From: Candidatus Aenigmatarchaeota archaeon
GTDB lineage: Archaea; Aenigmatarchaeota; Aenigmatarchaeia; GW2011-AR5; JAGGXF01
Direction: 5' to 3'
Length of the DNA: 37,813 bases
Assembly (NCBI GenBank): GCA_021157845.1
Contig: JAGGVU010000008.1
Location: 1 to 37,813 of the forward strand
Below are positions 14,522-23,241 of the stretch, in pieces (within the stretch, counting starts at the first letter, position 1; each line of letters begins with the position of its first letter). The position numbers and the translations under genes are program-made. The notes below the pieces were generated by a model. It saw nothing but the letters and a program-made list of their open reading frames with translations, was not told where the DNA came from and did not search any database.

Positions 14522-15889
14522 ATGTGCGGAATAGTCGGCATAAAATCAAAAAATGCTCCAGAAGAACTAGTAAAAGCCTTGAAAAAATTGCAAAACAGGG
14601 GTCAAAGCTCATGCGGCATATCAGTTTATCCAAATAGACCAAAAAAGAAAATAGGTCTTGTATGGGAGCTGGAACCTGAAGTAGGATTTTTAAAAAGTTC
14701 TGTTGGAATAGGGCATGTCAGATATCCGACTATCGGTCCAAATAAATATATAGATAGAGATGCACAGCCATTTTATGATGACAAAATTTTCGACAAACCG
14801 ATTTCACTGGCCCATAACGGGAATATAACAAATTGCGAAACATTGAAAAATGAGCTAGCTCAAAATAAAATAAAAATAAATTCTACATCAGACGGGGAAA
14901 TTTTGCTAAAATTTTTTGCAAAAGAGTTAGAAGAAGAAAAAGATATACCAGATGCTGTTAAAAATGTTATGAAAAGAGCTGAAGGTGCGTATTCCGCAGT
15001 TGCCTTGGTAGGTGATGAATTAATTGCATTTAAAGATCCACATGGAATACGGCCACTTGTCTACGGAAACCGTGGAAAGGATATTTGTTTTGCGTCAGAA
15101 ACAGCTGCACTTGATAAAATTGGATATGAACCTGTTAAAGACTTAAACCCCGGGGAACTTATGATTGGCAATGATTCATATGACCTAGATAACCGTGGAA
15201 AGAAAATCTGTATGTTTGAGTATGTCTATTTCTCAAGGCCAGAGTCAGTTCTAGAAGGAAAGACCTTATACGATGTTCGCCTTGACCTTGGGAAGAGATT
15301 AGAATTGGGTGAAATACCTGATGTTGTTATACCTGTGCCAGATACTGCAAGACCAGCTGCGCAGGGATTTGGAGAAAAACATGGAATAAAGGTGAGGGAA
15401 GCGTTAATAAAGGACAGGTATGAAAAAAAGAAGAGATCGTTTATAGAACCTACAAAAAAAGGTAGGAAACGGGTGGTAGAAAATATGGGCTTTGTGAAAT
15501 CGCAAATATGTGATAAAAAAATTGCCCTTATTGATGATAGCATTGTGCGCGGTACAACTTCGAAACGCATAATTGAAACTATACGTTCACTGGGCGCGAA
15601 AAAAATAGATTTTTTTTCAACATGCCCAAAAATTCAACATCCGTGCTTCTACGGAATAGATTTTCCAACCTCAGAAGAACTAATAGGATATGGAAGAACA
15701 GAAGAAGAAATAGCAAAAATTATAGGTGCAGACTCTATTACATACCAGTCAATAGACGGTCTTGTTAAAGCCATAGGATTAAAAAAAGAAGAACTCTGTA
15801 TGGCTTGCCTAACTGGAAATTACCCAACAAATATTACTAAAGAAGACATTATAAGGCTTGGGGAAGAGAGGAGGAAAGAGAGAAAATAA
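14522..15889 (+). CDS. purF: Amidophosphoribosyltransferase
   Basis: Catalyses the first committed step of purine synthesis, transferring glutamine amide nitrogen to PRPP. The N-terminal glutaminase starts MCGIVGIKS, so the nucleophile Cys follows the initiator Met directly and no propeptide is present. GHVRYPTIG, HNGNI and SDGE are the expected Ntn motifs. The C-terminal phosphoribosyltransferase has the PRPP loop ALIDDSIVRGTTS. Four cysteines in positions used for a 4Fe-4S cluster in Bacillus-type PurF are present (KKICMFEY, HPCFYG, CMAC), so an oxygen-sensitive clustered enzyme is likely. 455 residues is normal. ATG lies 86 bases after radB; pgk follows 30 bases on. Confidence 0.95.
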   Translation: MCGIVGIKSKNAPEELVKALKKLQNRGQSSCGISVYPNRPKKKIGLVWELEPEVGFLKSSVGIGHVRYPTIGPNKYIDRDAQPFYDDKIFDKPISLAHNGNITNCETLKNELAQNKIKINSTSDGEILLKFFAKELEEEKDIPDAVKNVMKRAEGAYSAVALVGDELIAFKDPHGIRPLVYGNRGKDICFASETAALDKIGYEPVKDLNPGELMIGNDSYDLDNRGKKICMFEYVYFSRPESVLEGKTLYDVRLDLGKRLELGEIPDVVIPVPDTARPAAQGFGEKHGIKVREALIKDRYEKKKRSFIEPTKKGRKRVVENMGFVKSQICDKKIALIDDSIVRGTTSKRIIETIRSLGAKKIDFFSTCPKIQHPCFYGIDFPTSEELIGYGRTEEEIAKIIGADSITYQSIDGLVKAIGLKKEELCMACLTGNYPTNITKEDIIRLGEERRKERK

Positions 15890-15919
15890 AAATTTAAGCT
15901 CTCATATTTATTATTAATT

Positions 15920-17356
15920 ATGGTCTATGACTTTCCTTTTTTGACCATGGATGATATTAATGTGCGTGGCCAGCTCTGTTTATGGAGGCCTGATTTTAAT
16001 TCTCCTATTTCTGACGAATATAGGGAAATAAAACATGAAATTGAGAAAGCATTTTATGATGGAAATCTTGAAGATTATTCTAAATTGGACGCGTCAAAAT
16101 TTTTTGAGACAACTTTTAGAATAGATGAAAGTCTGAAAACCCTAAATGAACTTCGTGAAAGGGGCGCAAAAACCGTTGTTTGGTTTCATCAAGGAAAGTG
16201 TAAACGTTCTGATAAAGATTTTACAACTTCTGCACCACATATCCTTTATTTAAAGGAAAAATTCGACATAGAATATACATCAGACTGCATAGATAGTGTG
16301 TACGTAAGAGATAAAATAAGAAAAATGGAAAATGGCGACATAATTATTCTTAACAATTCAAGATTACTCAGTGAAGAGTTGCTTAAAGGCCCTGTTGAAG
16401 ACATATCAAAATTAGGACTCTCGAAACTAATAAACAAAAGAACAGATATATTTATTCCAGATTGTTTTGGAGCTGCACACAGGTCGTATTCTTCTATAGT
16501 CGGAGCGATACCAAATGAAATAACAGCTGCCGGTCGTATAATTGAAAGAGAGTATGAGGTTTTCAAACAAATAAAGGAAAATCCAAGAAAACTAGCCAAC
16601 GGTGGAGAGGTCGTTATTTGTTTTGGTGGAAGGAAATCAGACAAATTTGAAGCAGCTAAGCGTATGCTTGAAACAAACTCAGAAAATATTGATAAGATAA
16701 TCTTTACCGGGTTATTAGCCACACTTGGTGTGTACTCATCAACAGAAGAATGGACAAAAATTTTTAAAACAAAATCAAATAAAAAAGTCCTTGAAGATGC
16801 ATATGAAAAAGACCTTGATGATATAATAAAAGGTTTTCAGGGGTTGGAACATATTGCAGAAGTTAAAGAAAAAAATTTAATTTTGCCTAAAGATTTTGCT
16901 TTAGATGTAAACGGTGAACGAATCGAGATAAATCATAAATCCAAAGAACTTGACTATCCAATAAAAGATATTGGAACTGAAAGTGCTAATAAATTTGGAA
17001 AAATTATAGAAAATGCTGGCTTGGTCGTAATAAATGGGCCACCCGGTTGTTACGAAGATATTGCTTTTGCCGAAGGCGGAAAAATAATGTTTTCTTATTT
17101 AAAGGATGTAAAAGGAAAAATAGTTCTATGTGGCGGAAATACTATACCAATCATAGAACAGCTTGGAATAAAAAAGATTTATCATAAAAGCACCGGAGGA
17201 GGTGCTGCAACATTATTTTTGGGGGCAGAGCCACTGCCACTCATAGCCGCACTTGAAAATAGAACATATATAAAAAACAGCCTGAAACTGGCAAAAGCAA
17301 AAAATATATTAACAGATTATGGAAAAGAAAGGTGGAGTCAACGGGGTTTATTTTGA
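15920..17356 (+). CDS. pgk: Phosphoglycerate kinase, long divergent form
   Basis: Glycolysis/gluconeogenesis enzyme interconverting 1,3-bisphosphoglycerate and 3-phosphoglycerate. Archaeal PGK features are FLTMDDINVRG at the start, FHQGKCKRSDKDFTT (basic substrate patch), DCFGAAHRSYSSIVG, the nucleotide-site FGGRKSDKFEAAKRM, NGPPGCYE and STGGGAATLFLGAEPLP. At 478 residues it is about 60 longer than usual. One insertion of about 30 acidic/aromatic residues (after DFNSPIS, near 30-60) precedes the FRIDESLKTL helix. The near-universal RVDFN motif is RPDFN here. Other core residues look intact, so it should be active. It is probably co-transcribed with purF. Confidence 0.9.
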   Translation: MVYDFPFLTMDDINVRGQLCLWRPDFNSPISDEYREIKHEIEKAFYDGNLEDYSKLDASKFFETTFRIDESLKTLNELRERGAKTVVWFHQGKCKRSDKDFTTSAPHILYLKEKFDIEYTSDCIDSVYVRDKIRKMENGDIIILNNSRLLSEELLKGPVEDISKLGLSKLINKRTDIFIPDCFGAAHRSYSSIVGAIPNEITAAGRIIEREYEVFKQIKENPRKLANGGEVVICFGGRKSDKFEAAKRMLETNSENIDKIIFTGLLATLGVYSSTEEWTKIFKTKSNKKVLEDAYEKDLDDIIKGFQGLEHIAEVKEKNLILPKDFALDVNGERIEINHKSKELDYPIKDIGTESANKFGKIIENAGLVVINGPPGCYEDIAFAEGGKIMFSYLKDVKGKIVLCGGNTIPIIEQLGIKKIYHKSTGGGAATLFLGAEPLPLIAALENRTYIKNSLKLAKAKNILTDYGKERWSQRGLF

Positions 17357-17387
17357 TAGCATTATCTTAGTTTCAACCAACGGCAGC

Positions 17388-17404
17388 GCTTGAAAAAATC
17401 AAGC
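17388..17404. terminator. Short hairpin between convergent genes
   Basis: GCTTGA (17388-17393) pairs with TCAAGC (17399-17404) over an AAAAA loop. It lies between the ends of pgk (plus) and the DJ-1-like gene (minus), and could act as a bidirectional 3' end. Weak evidence; no long T-run follows. Confidence 0.25.
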
Positions 17405-17408
17405 AAGC

Positions 17409-18035
17409 TTAATTTAGCAACGCGTCTCTTATTTCTTCCCCAAACTTTAGTGCAGCAGAAGGACCAACTGCTGTTATTATCTTTCCATCCTTTTCAACAT
17501 CATTCCCAGTATAAATTGCTCCCTTATCATTAAGATTTTGTTTTTCGGATGGGAATGAGGTTGCTTTTTTTCCTTCAAGCAATCCTGCATTTGCAAGAAT
17601 AGATGGAGCTATACAAATTGCACCAATTATATCTGCACTTTTATATGCTTCTTGTGCTAGATCAAGAATTTCTGCATCATCAAAGTAAACAGCAGCACCA
17701 GAGCCGCCAACAAATACTACAGCATCATAATCATGTATATTCAGATTTGACACATCTTTATCAACTTTTACAACAGCTCCTAACATTCCTCTTGCCTCAT
17801 CAACACTCTTTGAAGCTACAGTGACATTAAACCCCGCCGTCTCAAATACCTGTTTTGGCTCCAATAATTCCTCGTCTCTAAAATTTTCCGGAGCAATTAT
17901 CATCACTATTTTTTTGTTCATACCAACACCTCCATTTGATTTATTAACACAGCCAGAAACAAATGCCAATAAAAATATAACTATGAGCAAACAACTAAAG
18001 ACCTTTTTATCAAGATAAAATTTACTGTTAACCAT
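17409..18035 (-). CDS. DJ-1/PfpI-family protein with lipoprotein signal
   Basis: 208 residues. Residues 1-29 form a signal peptide with a lipobox (FLLAFVSGC, Cys29). From residue 40 on there is a complete DJ-1/PfpI domain: KKIVMIIAPENFRDEELLEP with the acidic Glu of the nucleophile elbow, DAVVFVGGSG, and the elbow GAICIAP with Cys141. The residue after the Cys is Ile, not the His of PfpI proteases, so protease activity is doubtful; a chaperone, glyoxalase or redox role is as likely. An internal ATG (17921, Met39) is preceded by GGAGGTG with five-base spacing, so a second cytoplasmic form beginning MNKKIVMI may be made. It follows topA by nine bases on the same strand. Confidence 0.85.
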   Translation of the reverse strand: MVNSKFYLDKKVFSCLLIVIFLLAFVSGCVNKSNGGVGMNKKIVMIIAPENFRDEELLEPKQVFETAGFNVTVASKSVDEARGMLGAVVKVDKDVSNLNIHDYDAVVFVGGSGAAVYFDDAEILDLAQEAYKSADIIGAICIAPSILANAGLLEGKKATSFPSEKQNLNDKGAIYTGNDVEKDGKIITAVGPSAALKFGEEIRDALLN

Positions 18036-18044
18036 AATTAACTA

Positions 18045-20198
18045 TCAAATTTTATTCTTTTTATTTTTATTATTTTTTGTAAATGTTCCGTTCTCTTTTG
18101 CTTTTTTTGTGGACGCCCTGCTTTTCTTTCTTACAGCCTTTAGCAGATTGTCATCCCTCCAGTCTTTTTTTGTCGGGCAGTCTATATTGACGCATGTCCT
18201 GAACGGTCTTTTGCCAACGCGCCTAACTTGTATTATCGGTGAACCACACTCTGGGCAAACCTTTCCTGTTGGTTCTATTAATCCTTCTCTTGGCAACGGC
18301 TGTCCGTAATCACATTTAGGATAGTTAGAACATCCAACAAACCTCTTTTTAGTGCGCCACGATTTGTGGACTTTAAGTATTCCGCCGCATTTTGGACATT
18401 TTCCCAGAATTGATCTTCTCTCTTGTGTCTCAATTACAGATTTGGTCAACTCCTTGCCGATTTTCTTTTCCTTTTTTTTAAATTTTGCAAGGATTTTTGT
18501 TATGGTTTTTTTGGCCTCTTCTAATACATCAATCCTTCTTATTTTTCCCAGTTCTATTTTTTCTGTTTCATTTTCAAAATATCTTGTCAGTTTTTCTGAA
18601 ATAATTTCAGGCACGTATCTTTCCAATATATTTGACACACTCAGCCCTATATCTGTAACTTCTATGCTTTTTCCGATAATATATCCCCTATTGTAAAGCG
18701 TTTGGAGTATTTGCGCGCGAGTTGCTTTTGTACCCAGCCCCCTTTCCTGCATTTCCTTTAATACAGATCCTTGAGAATATCTCTGAGGTGGTTGTGTCTT
18801 TTTTTCAAGCTGTTCAACATTTTTTATAGGCAATTTGTCTTTTTCATTAATTTCGGGTAAAATGATTTCTTCCTTTTTTGAATACTTTCCATACAAAGAT
18901 GTCCATCCTGGCTCAATGGTTCGTTTCCCTCGAAGTATAAACTTTTCTCCATTTATGTCCAAAAGAATTTTTACTGATTCCCTCTTAGCAGGCTCTCCAA
19001 AAACTGCAAAAAACCTGTGAACTATCAAATCATAAACTTTCTTCTGCTTTGCTCCAATTCGTTTTGGCACTTCTCCTGTTGGAAATACTGCAGGATGGGC
19101 CGGATCCTTTCTTCGGCCGCTTGTCGGCTCAAGCTTGTCTTTTTCTAACAGCAATTGTGCAGTTTTTTTGTAACTGACTTGCTTAGATAAATTAGATAAT
19201 ATTTTCTTGTACCCTATTGATGCCGGAAGTTGCTCAGAAGACGTTCTCGGATAAGATATTAGTCCTGCCTGGTAAAGTGATTCTGCTATATTCAACGCCT
19301 GCTGTGGACTATATCCAAAATATCTGTAAATATCTGCTAAAAGTGAAGTTGTATTATACGGCTTTGGCGGTTTCTGCTTGTAAACTTTCTTTTCAATTTT
19401 TTGTACAGTTGCATATTTTCTTTTTGCATTTTTTAAAATTTTATCTGCTTTACCTTTATCCCATATCTTTTCATCTATGTATTCTGCATCATGGATTTTC
19501 TTCCCTATCTTTATTTTTAGAATAAGTTGCCAGAATGGCTTGGATTTAAACGCCTTTATTTTTTTCTCATGTTTTGCCAGCATATGAAGAACGGGCCCCT
19601 GAACACGGCCAGCTGATAAAATTTTGAACCTTTTTGACGCATTCTTAATAGATAAGGTTAATGCCCGTGTAAGATTTATCCCCCAATACCAGTCAAGATA
19701 ATGTCTTGCGAGACCGGATTCTATAAGATTTTTGTCTAAAGACTTAGAAGCAGATTTGAATGCTTTAGTCAAATCTTCTTTTGTCATGGTAGAAAATTTC
19801 ATTCGCTTGGCATTTTTTCGTTTGCATATAAACCTCACAATGTTATAACCTATCACCGCCCCTTCTGTATCGTAATCAGTGGCAACTATAAAATCATTTG
19901 CATTTTTTGCAAGCTTCTGTATATTTTCAAAGTATATTTTAGAAAATGCAGCAGTTCTTCTTGCTTCAAAACTCGGTATCCATGTCACATCAAATCTCGG
20001 ATAGTCCCAGCCTTTTGATTCTTGCTTCAGAGAAAAAAGATGACCAACTGCTGGAACACTAACATATTTTTTCTTTCCAACTTTAAACTCAAACCATGTA
20101 GCATTTTTTTCACCAAACTGTCTGGGTCTTTTATCTGCCAGTGCTTCTGCAATTTTCTTTGCAGCAGTTGGCTTTTCTGCTATAATTAATGTATACAA
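18045..20198 (-). CDS. topA: DNA topoisomerase I, type IA
   Basis: 717-residue type IA topoisomerase that relaxes negative supercoils through a 5'-phosphotyrosine. The Toprim domain opens with TLIIAEKPTAAKKIAEAL and has the acidic DYDTEG. The active tyrosine is in SYPRTSSEQLP (about residue 315), with the usual KATRAQILQTL later. Two C-terminal zinc ribbons are visible: CPKCGG...CSNYPKC and CPECGS...CVNIDCP, then a Lys-rich tail. The start is a TTG codon (20198-20196); GAGGTGAT ends six bases before it, and no better ATG exists at the conserved N-terminus, so the TTG is well supported. The DJ-1-like gene follows closely and probably shares the transcript. Confidence 0.95.
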   Translation of the reverse strand: MYTLIIAEKPTAAKKIAEALADKRPRQFGEKNATWFEFKVGKKKYVSVPAVGHLFSLKQESKGWDYPRFDVTWIPSFEARRTAAFSKIYFENIQKLAKNANDFIVATDYDTEGAVIGYNIVRFICKRKNAKRMKFSTMTKEDLTKAFKSASKSLDKNLIESGLARHYLDWYWGINLTRALTLSIKNASKRFKILSAGRVQGPVLHMLAKHEKKIKAFKSKPFWQLILKIKIGKKIHDAEYIDEKIWDKGKADKILKNAKRKYATVQKIEKKVYKQKPPKPYNTTSLLADIYRYFGYSPQQALNIAESLYQAGLISYPRTSSEQLPASIGYKKILSNLSKQVSYKKTAQLLLEKDKLEPTSGRRKDPAHPAVFPTGEVPKRIGAKQKKVYDLIVHRFFAVFGEPAKRESVKILLDINGEKFILRGKRTIEPGWTSLYGKYSKKEEIILPEINEKDKLPIKNVEQLEKKTQPPQRYSQGSVLKEMQERGLGTKATRAQILQTLYNRGYIIGKSIEVTDIGLSVSNILERYVPEIISEKLTRYFENETEKIELGKIRRIDVLEEAKKTITKILAKFKKKEKKIGKELTKSVIETQERRSILGKCPKCGGILKVHKSWRTKKRFVGCSNYPKCDYGQPLPREGLIEPTGKVCPECGSPIIQVRRVGKRPFRTCVNIDCPTKKDWRDDNLLKAVRKKSRASTKKAKENGTFTKNNKNKKNKI

Positions 20199-20301
20199 AA
20201 TATCACCTCATACAACCTGAAATATAATATAGTAAATAAAAAAGAATAAAAAGATTAAAAAGCAATAGGAAGGATCTTTATTTATAAAACTTCATACGCT
20301 T

Positions 20302-21549
20302 CTATTCATACTCGATTGTTGCAGGTGGTTTTGGAGTTATATCATAGGCCACGATTCCTACATCTGTTTTCTTGATTATTTTTTCTCCTAGACTTGTCAA
20401 CTGGCTCAAAGGAATTGAAAGAGGTTGTGCATAGAGAGCATCCTCAGAATCAACAGCTCTAATTGCTACAAGATAATCTCCTATCAGATTATCGGGTCTA
20501 TCAAACACCTCATAAAAAACTCTTGAATATTCAAAATTTTCTGGAATTTTCTCTCCCAACTTCTTTAACATAACCGAATCTAAGCACCCTCTCAAGAGTA
20601 TTGGATGTGAATAAATCCGCTCTCTTCTTATTTTTTCATCCTCTTCTTTAACTTCTTTCACACCCGTGGTCTTATTTCTTAAAACAAATGGAAAAACATT
20701 TTTCAGTCCCATTTTTTCTAAATATTTTTTTACTTCAGGAACTATGTCCATATCTGAATCAAAAGTTCCAGCAAAATACTGGAAAGGTATTCTATTACCT
20801 TTAACTGGCTCGAAAAGACATTCTTTTCCATAGAGGCTCATAAAATAATTTTCAATAAATCTTTCTGTAATATCATTCGCAACCCTCTCATTTTTCAATT
20901 TTTCAGCATCAATCTCTCCTACGGTTCTAACAGAAAGCCCAGGGCCAGGAAATGGTTGTCTCATATATGTTTCAAGCCCCAATTTTTTTGCCACGATTCT
21001 AACATCGGGCTTATAAAGTCCTGCTATAGGCTCTACTAGTCTATTGACATTAAAGATAGTGTCGACATTATTCTGGCTTTTTATATTACCTTCCGTCTCT
21101 TCAATATCTGGCCTTATAGTTCCTTGGGTTGCTAGAGAAGCACCAATCTCTTCTATCTTTTCATTGATAACATCTTCATATGTTTTTCTGAAAGCCTTTC
21201 TTTTTTCTTCAGCATCCTTTATACCAAAAATTCTATCATAGAACATTTCTCTTTTATTAACAACCTCAAAATTTTCCACATCTTTAAACCTTTCTTTTAT
21301 AATCTCTGACTCATATTTTCCATTTATAGATCTCATAAATCCTGTGTCGATATGAATAAGATGCAATCTTTTCCCAATAGCCCTAGTAAATAACCCAGCT
21401 ACAACAGAAGAATCAACACCGCCTGAAAGAGCACATATCACTTTCTCTTCAGGTCCAACATTTTTCTGAATAAAATTTATGGCTTCAGCCACATAGTCAT
21501 CAACATTTCCTTCTAATTTTTTAACAAATCTTATAGATCTGGCCTGCAT
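20302..21549 (-). CDS. guaAb: GMP synthase ATP-PPase subunit, enlarged form
   Basis: Converts XMP to GMP by adenylation and amination in the last step of GMP synthesis. The PP-loop is ALSGGVDSSV (near residue 40-50). RQPFPGPGLSVR and the C-terminal YDITPKPPATIEYE are diagnostic of GuaA. At 415 residues it is about 100 longer than the 310-residue archaeal GuaAb. The extra sequence lies within the dimerisation domain: one stretch after NDITERFIEN and another between TTGVKEVK and LVAIRAVDS. No glutaminase domain is fused, so ammonia must come from a GuaAa partner or free ammonium; the only GuaAa-like protein here (9989-10492) has lost its triad. GAGGT precedes the ATG. Confidence 0.92.
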   Translation of the reverse strand: MQARSIRFVKKLEGNVDDYVAEAINFIQKNVGPEEKVICALSGGVDSSVVAGLFTRAIGKRLHLIHIDTGFMRSINGKYESEIIKERFKDVENFEVVNKREMFYDRIFGIKDAEEKRKAFRKTYEDVINEKIEEIGASLATQGTIRPDIEETEGNIKSQNNVDTIFNVNRLVEPIAGLYKPDVRIVAKKLGLETYMRQPFPGPGLSVRTVGEIDAEKLKNERVANDITERFIENYFMSLYGKECLFEPVKGNRIPFQYFAGTFDSDMDIVPEVKKYLEKMGLKNVFPFVLRNKTTGVKEVKEEDEKIRRERIYSHPILLRGCLDSVMLKKLGEKIPENFEYSRVFYEVFDRPDNLIGDYLVAIRAVDSEDALYAQPLSIPLSQLTSLGEKIIKKTDVGIVAYDITPKPPATIEYE

Positions 21550-21590
21550 TAAAAAACCTCAAACTTTTGTTTAACAAGACCCTACTCTAT

Positions 21591-22865
21591 TTATTTTAGC
21601 TTCTTAAATCCTGTATAAGGCCATAACACCTTAGGAATTTTTACTGTTCCATCTTCCTGTTGGAATTGCTCTATAATGGCCAACATTGTCCTGCTTGTCG
21701 CAAGAGCTGTATTGTTAAGCGTATGAACAAAACCAGCAGGAGCCTGTCCTTCTTTCTCTCTATATCTTATATTAAGCCGTCTGGCCTGATAAGATGTGCA
21801 ATTTGAGTTTGACCCAAGTTCTCTAAATTTACCATCAGCCATCCACATTTCTATATCGTATTTTTTTGCAGCTATTGAGCCTATATCTCCAGTGCACACA
21901 TTAACAACCCTAAAGTGCAAGCCTAACTGTTTATAAAGGGTCTCGGAATTTTTTTGTAATTCCTCATGTAATTTCCACGAATCATCAGGATGACAAAATA
22001 TAAATTGTTCAACCTTGTTAAATTGGTGCATCCTGTATAATCCTTTTGTATATTTACCATGCGTGCCGACTTCTCTCCTAAAACAAGGACTAACGCCAGC
22101 TAGTTTTATAGGGAGGTTGTTCTTGTTGATTACTTCATTCATAAACATCGATGCCATTGGATGCTCACTTGTAGCTATCAAATAAAGATCGTCTCCTTCT
22201 ATCTTGTACATCACGTTTTCAAAATCTGCTAGGTCTGTCACGCCCTCATACGGTTTTCTTCTTATCATAAAAGGTGGCTCTATTAACAGAAATCCTCTTT
22301 TTGTCAGAAAATCAATCGCATACGACATTATCGCCCTGTCAAGCTTAACTAAATCTCCTTTGAAATAAAAAAAACCGTGGCCAGAGACTTTAGCAGATCT
22401 CTCTTCGTCTATCAATCCCAAATCAAGAAGGATATCCAAATGGTTTTTCGGCTCAAAATCGAATTTCGGTGGGTTTCCATAAACCTTTATGACAACATTG
22501 TCATGTTCATCTTTTCCAACAGGAACAGATTTGTGAAGTATGTTAGGAAGCCGCATTAGTATATAATTAATTTTGTCTTTATATCCTATCTTCTTCTTAT
22601 CTAGTTTTTTAATCTCTGATGATATTTTTTTTACATCTTTCATCTCTTTTGATGCAGATTTACCTCTTTGCTTTAACACTGCTATCTCATTTGTTAGGGT
22701 ATTTCTTTTATGTTTTAGTTTGTCAACTTCTTGCACAACCTTTCTCCATTCTTTGTCATATTTTATAACCTTTGCTAACATTTCAAGTTTCTCTGCCTCG
22801 CCCCGCTTTCTCAGATCATCCTCAACAATTTTTGGATTTTCTCGTATTAGCTTTATATCAAGCAT
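21591..22865 (-). CDS. serS: Seryl-tRNA synthetase
   Basis: Class II synthetase of the common (not methanogen-type) SerRS. It has the N-terminal coiled-coil arm (about residues 30-105) with LDIKLIRENPKIVEDDLRKR at the start. Motif 2 is SPCFRREVGTHGKYTKG and motif 3 is ALATSRTMLAIIEQFQ; the serine-pocket region TSEHP is visible too. 424 residues is normal. The frame is open to a TTG at 22868, but GGTG is five bases before ATG 22865, so I start at 22865. It is divergent from the MGMT-family gene with 61 bases between. Confidence 0.95.
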   Translation of the reverse strand: MLDIKLIRENPKIVEDDLRKRGEAEKLEMLAKVIKYDKEWRKVVQEVDKLKHKRNTLTNEIAVLKQRGKSASKEMKDVKKISSEIKKLDKKKIGYKDKINYILMRLPNILHKSVPVGKDEHDNVVIKVYGNPPKFDFEPKNHLDILLDLGLIDEERSAKVSGHGFFYFKGDLVKLDRAIMSYAIDFLTKRGFLLIEPPFMIRRKPYEGVTDLADFENVMYKIEGDDLYLIATSEHPMASMFMNEVINKNNLPIKLAGVSPCFRREVGTHGKYTKGLYRMHQFNKVEQFIFCHPDDSWKLHEELQKNSETLYKQLGLHFRVVNVCTGDIGSIAAKKYDIEMWMADGKFRELGSNSNCTSYQARRLNIRYREKEGQAPAGFVHTLNNTALATSRTMLAIIEQFQQEDGTVKIPKVLWPYTGFKKLK

Positions 22866-22926
22866 CAAAGCACCTTTATTTATCTTTGTGAGAAAGTTTA
22901 AAAATGCTTTTTTTTGTTATAAGATT

Positions 22927-23241
22927 ATGACCAAAGTTGGGAGGATTGAAAGCATTTTAAAAATAATGAAAAAAATCCCAAAAGGGAAGGTTGTATCATA
23001 TGGATCTTTGGCTAAATTATTGGGAACATCGCCAAGAGCAGTTGGACAACTAATGAAGCACAACCAAGATCCAAAAAACATACCATGCTATAAGGTTGTA
23101 TGTTCAGACGGTTCCATTGGCGGTTATTCTAGAGGGATTAAAAGAAAAATAAGAATGCTTGAAAAAGATGGAATAAAAATTATAAATCAGGGTGGTAAAT
23201 TAAAAATAGATAAAAAATATTTTTATAAATTTACCTTGTAA
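22927..23241 (+). CDS. ogt: MGMT-family DNA alkyltransferase (short, single domain)
   Basis: 104 residues covering only the C-terminal DNA-binding and active-site domain of O6-alkylguanine-DNA alkyltransferases. The wing-helix KIPKGKVVSYGSLAKLLG, the arginine-finger region SPRAVGQLMKHN and the active-site NIPCYKVVCSDGSIGGYS are visible. The acceptor Cys is retained (PCYKV in place of PCHRV), so this is not an Atl protein with Trp at that site. Repair of alkylated guanine, or recognition of it, is the likely role. A longer upstream-open frame exists but is antisense to serS; ATG 22927 is where family similarity begins, and it has no Shine-Dalgarno, consistent with a leaderless message. Its end overlaps the end of convergent tyrS by 11 bases. 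Confidence 0.88.
   Translation: MTKVGRIESILKIMKKIPKGKVVSYGSLAKLLGTSPRAVGQLMKHNQDPKNIPCYKVVCSDGSIGGYSRGIKRKIRMLEKDGIKIINQGGKLKIDKKYFYKFTL

Noticed and set aside
17603-17824. Plus-strand frame of 73 codons rich in Gln, His and Leu.
   Set aside because: Shadow of the DJ-1-like gene on the opposite strand; composition reflects antisense codons.
22573-22926. Open frame extending the MGMT-family gene upstream by about 118 codons.
   Set aside because: It is antisense to serS and encodes Ser/Phe-rich shadow sequence. Family similarity begins only after ATG 22927.
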